Source: Symbiodinium kawagutii
Lineage: Eukaryota > Sar > Dinophyceae > Suessiales > Symbiodiniaceae
Length of the DNA stretch: 64,000 nt
Reading direction: 5' to 3'
NCBI GenBank assembly: GCA_009767595.1
Contig: VSDK01012368.1
Coordinates: 246,349 to 310,348, forward strand
The translations under genes and the position numbers were made by a program. The notes under the pieces were generated by a model, which worked only from the letters and a program-made list of their open reading frames with translations, made no database searches and was not told the DNA's origin. This document shows positions 56,870 through 64,000 of the stretch, in pieces; positions within the stretch are counted from its first letter, which is position 1; each line of letters opens with the position of its first letter.

Positions 56870-57293
56870 CTAGTGGTGAGTATTGGATGGTTCGTACGTA
56901 CCACCATCCGCACAACACCATTTGCACCCTGTAGTTGATCCATCCCATGATGGTATTTGCCATGACCAATTCTTTTAATCCGTGATTAAGCATGAGCCAA
57001 TGAACCGCTATAGTTACTATAGTTACATCATTCTTGGAATGCGTTTGATTTGTGCTTGACTTTCTTATTCTGCCTTTAACCAACCTCAATAGCAAACACA
57101 CATATTAATTAACCACAAACCATCCATATCCTTCAAGGCCATCAAATCCAACCATCTAACCCAAATAAAGAAATCATCTAACCCATATTAAATAACCACA
57201 CATCATCCATATCCATCAATCATTAAACCATCTAATCCAAGCATCTAGGCTACCCATCATGACAACCATGGCATCTTCGCTATCACCCGCCAG

Positions 57294-57378
57294 GGCGAGC
57301 GTTGGAAGAAGCTCTTGGAGGACGTGGTGATCGCTGGGTTGACTCGGGCGGCCCTTTTCGTCAAGGGCGAGCGACCGG
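57294..57378 (+). CDS. candidate exon, unknown protein
   Basis: From CGCCAG|GGC the frame reads GERWKKLLEDVVIAGLTRAA then LFVKGERP, ending at CCGG|GTCAAGCAG. The intron start GTCAAGCAGTTGACCAACC is nearly identical to that after cryptochrome exon G (9446). Good splice sites and a protein-like frame; not recognised. Confidence 0.6.
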
Positions 57379-58638
57379 GTCAAGCAGTTGACCAACCAAC
57401 CAATGGCTAAGTGTTAGGTTATGATAGCCATAACTGACATTAAAATAAGCATAATCACTTAATGACTAGGCAAACCAACGAGCACCATCATTGTTGATGG
57501 TTGATGGTTAATAATCACGAGTTTCCACGAATAACCACAATCACTTCATGACTAACAACAACCATCATTTTCGAAGCACCACCACTCTCTGTCAAACCAA
57601 TCATTTTTTCTAGGGGCAAAACCATGAAACAATCGTGTTGATTTTCCGCGCAACCAGGGCAGTGGGACAGCCAGGTCGTGTAACCATCGTTAACATCACA
57701 AATCACATTGAAAAACAATCATTAGCTGCTCGTCAATAACATCAAGTGATTAATGATGGTAATTGATGGTTAACAATGGTTAAGGAACAATATCCTGATA
57801 TGTTATTCATCGCTCAACCATTACCAACCATCATTATATCTCCATAGATCAACCATGACTATCAACCATATATACACCATCTTCATTAACCATCATTAAC
57901 CATCTTCAAATCTATCATCAACCATCATTAACTATAGGGTTGCCATAGGTTTACCATTTCTCAGCCATGATATCACCCATGTATATCAATGATAAATGGT
58001 AAACTTATAGTAAACCTATGGTAAACCTATGGTAACCTATGGTTGATAAATGGTTGACAATCATGGTTGATACGCCGATATCCACCTACGGTAAGATTAT
58101 CAGTGGTTTTGTAAACCTATGGTAAACCTATAGTTAATGGTGATAAGTTTTACCGCTACTGGTATAGGTTGTAAACTATGGTTTAGCCTATTTATTGTAA
58201 ACTATACTGGTATGGGTAAGTTTTGCCATCTTGGACCGATTTTTAATGGTATATTAGCTTAGACTTTTGATTATGAGTTAAACCAGTCAATGGTTATACG
58301 TTTTACCTTATGGTTAATGGTTTTAAATTAATTGTTATATTAGCTTCAACCATCGGTATCTAAAATTAGCAACTTATAAATTACTGCCTATACTATGGTA
58401 TGGTTAGTTCAATACCACAAGTACCTTATAAATGTATATAAATATATGCTACACCCCCCCCAAAAAACCTACCTTTTTTACTCTTATCACCATATTTACC
58501 ATGTTTTTTGCCGTTGTCGATAATAGTAATAATAACCATAAAAGTAGTAGTAGGATTGAAAAATATTTGTAATAGTAATAAAACTGATAGCAATAACAAT
58601 ATTAATTTTAGTAGTAGCAATAGTAGTAATAATCATAA

Positions 58639-58697
<59 letters not shown>

Positions 58698-58785
58698 ATA
58701 GTAGTAGTAGTAGTAATAGGAATAGTGATAATAATAGTAGTAGTTTTAATAGTAGTAATAATAGTAGTAGTAGTAGTAGTAGTAC

Positions 58786-58845
<60 letters not shown>

Positions 58846-59000
58846 TAGTAGTAGTAGTAGTAGTAGTAGTAAGGAGAGGAGAGGAGAGGAGAGGAGAGGA
58901 GGGGAGAGGAGGAGGGGCAACTGACATAAAAATCTAGCAACCCTCACCTGGCAGGTGGGGAAATATGGGTACATGGGGGACAGGAGGTCACCATATCCAT
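57379..59000. other. low-complexity noncoding DNA
   Basis: AACCATCA sequence, then a TGGTAAACCTATGG-rich part (57940-58330), then a large AGT array. No gene seen. Confidence 0.6.
58608..58917 (+). repeat. AGT trinucleotide array with GGAGA tail
   Basis: About 260 bases of interrupted AGT (TAG) triplets followed by GGAGAGGAGA units. The poly-Ser, poly-Val, poly-Thr and poly-Leu frames are artefacts. Confidence 0.95.
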
Positions 59001-59300
59001 ATATACATACATATGTATGAATATGCGCAAATCCATCCACATCCGTGCAAGCATGAATATGCGCAGGATGTATTTAGATCTGCATATGCCCATACATGGT
59101 GGTTACCGAGAAGTCATGCCTCCCCTATCAGGACCGCCATTTGGCATCACTTTGCTGGATTTTCAGTCCAACCAAATGATGCACAACCATTCAGACGGAC
59201 AGCTCACTGAAGTATTCCAAAACACATTCATGTATTATGTGATGTGCACATATGTACATGTAGTATGGTATACCTGTACGTAGTTATATACATGCACGTG
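59001..59300 (+). other. AT-rich sequence with a weak exon candidate
   Basis: A frame at about 59090-59230 reads HGGYREVMPPLSGPPFG then ITLLDFQSNQMMHNHSDG. It is surrounded by CATATG-type repeats. Coding status unclear. Confidence 0.3.
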
Positions 59301-59599
59301 AATATCATTACATCTCCCATACAATTCTACTATAATGTAGGTATATAAATGAATGTGAATGCATCCATATTCATAGACGCGTGAATGAATAGATCCATGG
59401 ACAACAATACATAAGCACCTACAAACACGTAAACACACAACATTACAGTACATAACATCTCAACAAACACGAATGTAAACATGTGTATACACATGTACAT
59501 GTACATACATGTCACGCCTATGCGTAAATCTGCTACAGAACTTTGACATTTGAACGTAGGAGGCTAGGCTTGGTCGAAGAGTCGTTTCCATTTTGCCAG

Positions 59600-59680
59600 G
59601 TGCCAGAGATCCAGGCACCCGCGACACCTGCACCTCAGGCCACCGAAGGGATTGCGGCATCAAAAAGCACAGAGAGATGG
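59600..59680 (+). CDS. weak candidate exon, Pro/Ala-rich
   Basis: After TGCCAG|GTG the frame reads VPEIQAPATPAPQATEGIAA. Followed by GATGG-type repeats. Not recognised. Confidence 0.3.
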
Positions 59681-59890
59681 TTAACGATGGCTGAAAGATA
59701 GGTTAATCATTGCTGAGAATGGTTAATGGGTAATGATGGCTAAGAATGTTTGATGGTTAGCCATCATAACATGGTTTTTGATGATAAACGATGGCTAAGT
59801 ATCCAATTTCATTTTTATCTACGTAACTTACCAAGCCTTCCGAAGCATACATACATGTTGTATCAGCAGTATCCGAGGCAGCATCGGCAG

Positions 59891-60025
59891 GTCATCTCCC
59901 GATGCCTGTTGGCACTGTGTGTCTTGACTAATTGGCACCATCATCCGCCCCCACTGCCCACACTAACCCGTTGGGGCTTAGTGGCTGGCCTGGAGACCCA
60001 CGACAGCAACCGTATGTTCCCATGA
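59891..60025 (+). CDS. weak candidate terminal exon
   Basis: After GGCAG|GTC the frame reads VISRCLLALCVLTNWHHH, then TRWGLVAGLETHDSNRMFP before TGA. Not recognised. Confidence 0.3.
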   Translation, partial: VISRCLLALCVLTNWHHHPPPLPTLTRWGLVAGLETHDSNRMFP

Positions 60026-60094
60026 CCCACTAGTTGCAAGATGACATTAACGAACGATTAGATTGAAAGGCGGATGTCATAGATGAGCCCTTGC

Positions 60095-60150
60095 TTGTGA
60101 TACAAATACATATATATATATATATATATGTATATGTATATGTACATCTA
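60095..60150. repeat. TA dinucleotide array
   Basis: ATATATATATATATATATAT followed by GTATAT units. Confidence 0.9.
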
Positions 60151-60505
60151 CGCATGCACATGGTTTTTGATTGCACCATCAGGTTTTTTGCGTCCAAATT
60201 ATTGTATATTAGTAAGGGACAAACAGTGGGACATAATTGAGGTGTTCAACGTCAGCAGGTAGGAGTTTGATGAATTTTGTATCCAGAAACCTGTATTAGA
60301 CGGTATGATATTCTTTGATATACAAACCAGCATGGATGTGTTTTATGACAATTGTCTGGGGGTCACACATGCCAGGCGGAACATCGGCTTGTGTCACAAA
60401 GGACCTTTCCACCACAGAGGCCCATGATGCCAACAAATAAAGCACAGAGCTGCCGGGATGTTGACCTATCATTTGTTTGATAGCATTCGGCAGACCTACG
60501 TATGT

Positions 60506-60567
60506 ACGTAATGTAATGTAATGTAATGTAATGGAATGGAATGGAATGGAATGGAATGGAATGGATT
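60506..60567 (+). repeat. AATGT/AATGG pentanucleotide array
   Basis: Four AATGT units followed by about eight AATGG units. Confidence 0.95.
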
Positions 60568-60599
60568 TAAAGGCTCGCGCCTAACAGCCGGGCGCTGGC

Positions 60600-60740
60600 C
60601 AGGTTGGTCTTGGTGGTCTTATGTTGGGCCCATGGTCAGCCGAGGTTGGCCAGTCTTGGTCCGAGGTTGGGCCCATGTTGGCCCTATGTTGGCCGTATGT
60701 TGGCATATGTTGGCCCCATGTAGACCTATATTGGCTTGCC
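60600..60740 (+). repeat. ATGTTGGCC minisatellite
   Basis: About nine imperfect copies of a unit near ATGTTGGCCC, with related GAGGTTGGCC at the left. Confidence 0.8.
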
Positions 60741-60786
60741 ACAGCCATGAAGCTGCTAAGGAAGGTACTGAGGTACAGTATTTCCT

Positions 60787-60887
60787 TTTGGTGCCTTCAA
60801 ACCCTTTTGATGTTCACTAATAGTTTGGATTGGGATGGTTGATTGATTGGCCAATATTTTCCTGAGGGGTTGAAACCACCAACCATA
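60787..60887. mobile_element. family A element, decayed left end
   Basis: The right end GGTTGAAACCACCAACCA and inner ATTTTCCTGAGGG match family A; the left end (TTTGGTGCCTTCAAAC) is degenerate. Confidence 0.6.
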
Positions 60888-62208
60888 TACGGTGCATTTA
60901 GACATTGCTGCGGAATGGGAGCGTGTGAATTAAACATCAGTCCGAAGGTCACAAGGTACTATTTTGGTTTTGCTTTCCAGTATGCATAAGAATTGACAAC
61001 TCCCCCATACGGCTGGGTATTTGTGGGTCATGACCCGATGTTCACTTTGACACTTTGAGAAGGAGCTTTTCTCACCAGATTTTTGTTGGGTAGACCAGAA
61101 TGGCTGGGTGTAGGCTGGAAATTGATGGAAATCTGCAGGGTAAAAGGCAATGCAAGGACTTACTTTCCTATCTCTTTCTTCCAAACCAATCATCCAAACC
61201 AACCGTCCAACCATTAACCAACCAACCAACTAAGCACCAACTAACCACCAAGGCGTAGTGGTTGCCTCCTGCTGTCCGGGTCGCAGGGACAAGGTGCAGT
61301 TGGAGTCGACAGCGGTGACATCGACGTGACTCGGAGCACGGAAGTTAGGATGGGCAAATAGTGGTTAGCGCTGGTTATGAGAAGGTTATTAGTTGTTAGT
61401 CGATTCAATACTAACGTTATAGTATTGTAGAAACTGAGAATAGTTGTTCCATCCTCAGTATGGTTTGAATAGTGGGTACAGCAATTTAAATTAGTGGGCA
61501 AACTGTGCTATGTGGATGGTGGTGGTTAGTGGTTCGTATGTGGATCATGTTGCGAAACGAATGTTTTAGGAGTTCCCAGTAGTTTGTGATAGCGGATAGT
61601 GGTTTTGCTGCTTACTTTGTCTACCTCTGTCTATTGTGCCCCCCTTTGTTTTTCTTCTTGTCGTCCGTTCTAGTGTTGGCCTCGTCTTTTTGTCTGTCCT
61701 TTTTTTGTTGATAATTGCATTCACTTCTTCCTGTCGTTTTGCCTATCCAAGTCCTGGAGGGCCATCAGCTGAACAAGATTTGTTTTTCTCGAGCACTTAT
61801 TCTACCTACTGGAAAATGATGCAGTGATCCTTTTTCTTTTTCCCTGCAAATCCTGGCGTGTATCCAACATACGGGTGGTCTTGGCATGCCATCCAGTTCG
61901 GTGGTCAACTCATGAAGACACACACACACAACTTGTTGCTTAATTTGGTAAGAGTTGGTTGGTGAATAGCGAACCCAAACAAATAAACAAAAGGCAAGCG
62001 ATACCGGTTCCTCTGTTTTTCAGTGGGGCATGATTGCAAACATCCCCTTTTTTGCAAAAAATCTGGATGTGGGGGTCACATCATATCGATCGACACTTAT
62101 ACAGTGATCAGGCTGTTGTCCATCCATCATTTTTTTTTCATTTTTCAGCGTTGCGTGTTGAGGCCATGCTGCTGCTAACATTTAGAAGGCTTCAATCAGG
62201 GGAGAAAT
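60888..62208. other. mixed noncoding DNA
   Basis: A GC-rich block at about 61255-61345 may be an exon (a + frame reads RRDKVQLESTAVTST before TGA), but frame and strand are unresolved. A T-rich stretch at 61600-61850 has no recognised gene. Confidence 0.35.
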
Positions 62209-62210
62209 AT

Positions 62211-62272
<62 letters not shown>

Positions 62273-62345
62273 CTGCTACTACTACTACTGCTCCTACTCC
62301 TGCTACTACTCCGGCTGCTGCTGCTACGACTACTACTATCATCAG
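62209..62345 (+). repeat. CTA trinucleotide array
   Basis: About 25 ACT/CTA triplets, then CTGCTC-type interruptions; the poly-Tyr frame is an artefact. Confidence 0.95.
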
Positions 62346-62617
62346 CTATCATCGCGAACAATCCTGATTAATTAACCATCATCACCAACCATCATAACTC
62401 AGCAAGTATCGTCAACCGCTGGTATTGCTACAATACCGTTATTTATGCACACACACACACATCAGCACCATCAACCATGGACAATAAACTTTTGGATGTA
62501 TGAATACCTACATCATGACCCAGGTAGGAAAATAGAAGGTGACCAAAATCATCCAGAATCCACGCCGCCGGCTGTCAGATTTGAAAACACATCTCATGCA
62601 TGTTTTTTCGTTTCCAG

Positions 62618-62705
62618 GGTTCGCAAAATCAATGCTGCGCGCTGCCAGTACTTGCGGGAGGTGGTCGAGACCTGTCGGTGTGCGGAGCCTCTGTGGGAGC
62701 AACTG
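62618..62705 (+). CDS. candidate exon, unknown protein
   Basis: From TTCCAG|G the frame reads VRKINAARCQYLREVVETCR then CAEPLWEQL, ending at CTG|GTTACA. The other frames are less protein-like. Not recognised. Confidence 0.5.
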
Positions 62706-62755
62706 GTTACAACAACTGTGACAACCACCAGCGGCTTTGCCGTGTTTGATTTTTC

Positions 62756-62756
<1 letters not shown>

Positions 62757-62803
<47 letters not shown>
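62757..62803 (+). repeat. GA dinucleotide array
   Basis: GAGATAGAGAGAGAGAGAGA-type run downstream of a candidate exon. Confidence 0.9.
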
Positions 62804-62807
<4 letters not shown>

Positions 62808-63292
62808 GGGGGAACTTTCAGAGAGTGGCAAAGCCTATCTTCAGTGATTGATGTATGGCAAAATTTAGCCCTAGAACAGACGTTTAGAAGGTAGGTTTGA
62901 GAATGTGTTGAGAGTAGCAGCGCTTTTGGGAATTTAGCTAACTCGCTTTACCAATCCTTTACCGATCAATTTGTAGCATATTGTATTTTAATTGATGGTT
63001 GATCTACACACTGAAAACTTAAAACCCGTCTTTTATTGATAGCAACCGGTACATGTTTTAAGTTACCGGTCACTTGTCTTATTCGTGGCGATCGATTAAT
63101 TACCTGGTATTCATTTGTACGCATTAGCAAGTTACCTGGGTCACAGGCATAAAGCCTCACAGGTTGGTACTTGAGATTTGGGCTCACAGATTGGCCATCA
63201 CTTGAGACACAGATTGTCTATCACTAAAATGATAAACCCTTACAAAGGGTACCGCGTGGGATATGATAGCAACCGCTATCGCTGGAGTCCAG

Positions 63293-63506
63293 GCTCGTGG
63301 CCATGGTGCTGTCCGGACGCCCAGTCGCCGGTGGAGCTCAAGTTGCTCGTGCTTGGAGCCGCACACCTATGGGCAACACGCCATTGACCAAGAATTTAGC
63401 AGACGTACAAAAAAGTATCATTTCCTTGATTGTCCAAAACATCATCCACGCCATGGTTACCAAGCACCATGGCCCAATGGCTATGCAAATTATACAAGTA
63501 CGTTAA
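63293..63506 (+). CDS. candidate coding block, unknown protein
   Basis: After GTCCAG|G one frame reads LVAMVLSGRPVAGGAQVARA, then WSRTPMGNTPLTKNLADVQK, then IISLIVQNIIHAMVTKHHG and closes at 63506. A second frame (SPVELKLLVLGAAHLWATRH) is open for the first 90 bases. Not recognised. Confidence 0.4.
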
Positions 63507-63845
63507 GCATCCCCGGGGTCCCCATCTTCCGCACCAACTTGTTGGGAAGAATGGTAAATAATTCCAACATCGTTTTGACAAATAAGGGGAAAGTTCTTGC
63601 CATCACTTCACGTGGCACTGGCAAGGCTTGTCGTAAACCTATACTCCGGCGTTTTTTTTGCTGTGAGGGACGGCGTCTTTGCGATGCTTGAACGGCATCA
63701 TCCCTCAAGTGGTTGGATGCACTTGCAGATTGTTTAGACTAACGTGGATTTTCGGAGCTCCCCGTACAAAACGGTGCCGCAGATTGATGGACAAGTTGAC
63801 CTCACCAAGAAAGATTGGCTTGAGTATTTTGGAGATTTTGGAAGG
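63500..63845 (+). pseudogene. gene-like block spread over several frames
   Basis: Consecutive protein-like pieces lie in different frames: GVPIFRTNLLGRMVNNSNIV and LTNKGKVLAITSRGTGKA; then FFAVRDGVFAMLERHHPSSG; then, after an in-frame TAG, SSPYKTVPQIDGQVDLTKKD and WLEYFGDFGR. This looks like one coding sequence broken by small indels, or exons with very short introns. Family not recognised. Confidence 0.35.
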
Positions 63846-63929
63846 GTTTGTTTGACTGGGTCCGTTGGTTTGTTTTTTTGTTTTTCGAGATTGTAGATGT
63901 TGGCACCTCGCACTCGGCAGTCGTCTTCA

Positions 63930-64000
63930 ACGTACCAAGACCAAACGTGCCATGACGAAACGTACCAAGACCAAACGTACCAAGACCAAACGTACCAAGA
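63930..64000 (+). repeat. 15-bp tandem repeat ACGTACCAAGACCAA, running off the window
   Basis: Nearly five copies, the second diverged. In one frame each unit encodes Arg-Thr-Lys-Thr-Lys. Confidence 0.95.

Larger units (their letters stand above)
55913..57293. other. noncoding DNA with nested inverted-repeat elements
   Basis: Includes a partial A-like end at about 56060, an inverted repeat of TTGAACATTTTTGAT (about 56151-56206), and a family A element containing a family C element. The C/A-rich part at 57060-57250 leads into a candidate exon. Confidence 0.55.

Noticed and set aside
58496-59040. Poly-Thr, poly-Ser, poly-Val and poly-Leu frames
   Set aside because: Produced by the AGT array; no non-repetitive coding sequence is attached.

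Overview
The window looks like nuclear DNA of a dinoflagellate, probably a relative of Symbiodiniaceae (inference). It has small GC-rich exons spread among kilobase introns of low-complexity AACCATCA / TGATGGTT sequence. Introns follow an AG|G boundary rule with GT, GC and apparently GA donors. There is also a Copia polyprotein with a methyltransferase-like module and an intronless ankyrin-repeat gene.

Region 1 (1-16.5 kb, + strand): a split DASH-type cryptochrome gene (CRY-DASH). Twelve exons can be joined in phase from 1247 to a stop at 16491; only the N-terminal exons lie outside the window. Two assembly gaps (4661-4671 and 15304-15322) fall inside exons. Region 2 (16.5-29.2 kb): low-complexity introns with several short candidate exons on the + strand. 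The best of these are 21862-21950, 23851-23940, 27366-27428 and a terminal exon at 27803-27862. I do not recognise the products.

Region 3 (29.6-40.4 kb): a complete, very young Ty1/Copia LTR retrotransposon. It has 245-bp LTRs that differ at one base, a 5-bp target duplication, a tRNA-like primer site, a Gag-protease ORF with two hydrophobic segments, and a 2027-codon Pol ORF. Pol carries a cytosine-methyltransferase-like module upstream of integrase, reverse transcriptase and RNase H. Region 4 (40.5-54.3 kb): candidate exons, a tandemly repeated AT-hook-like segment at 42.4-45.2 kb, and gene-like fragments. Region 5 (54.4-55.9 kb): an intronless ankyrin-repeat gene with a frameshifted 3' end. 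Region 6 (56-64 kb): low-complexity DNA, large microsatellites and more candidate exons.

Across the window at least three families of about 100-120 bp terminal-inverted-repeat elements occur in the noncoding DNA (called A, B and C here). The terminal motif of family C coincides with the 5' splice site of two unrelated exons, so these elements may act as introners. Many introns are G/T-rich at the 5' end and C/A-rich at the 3' end with complementary motifs, so the pre-mRNA could fold intron ends together.
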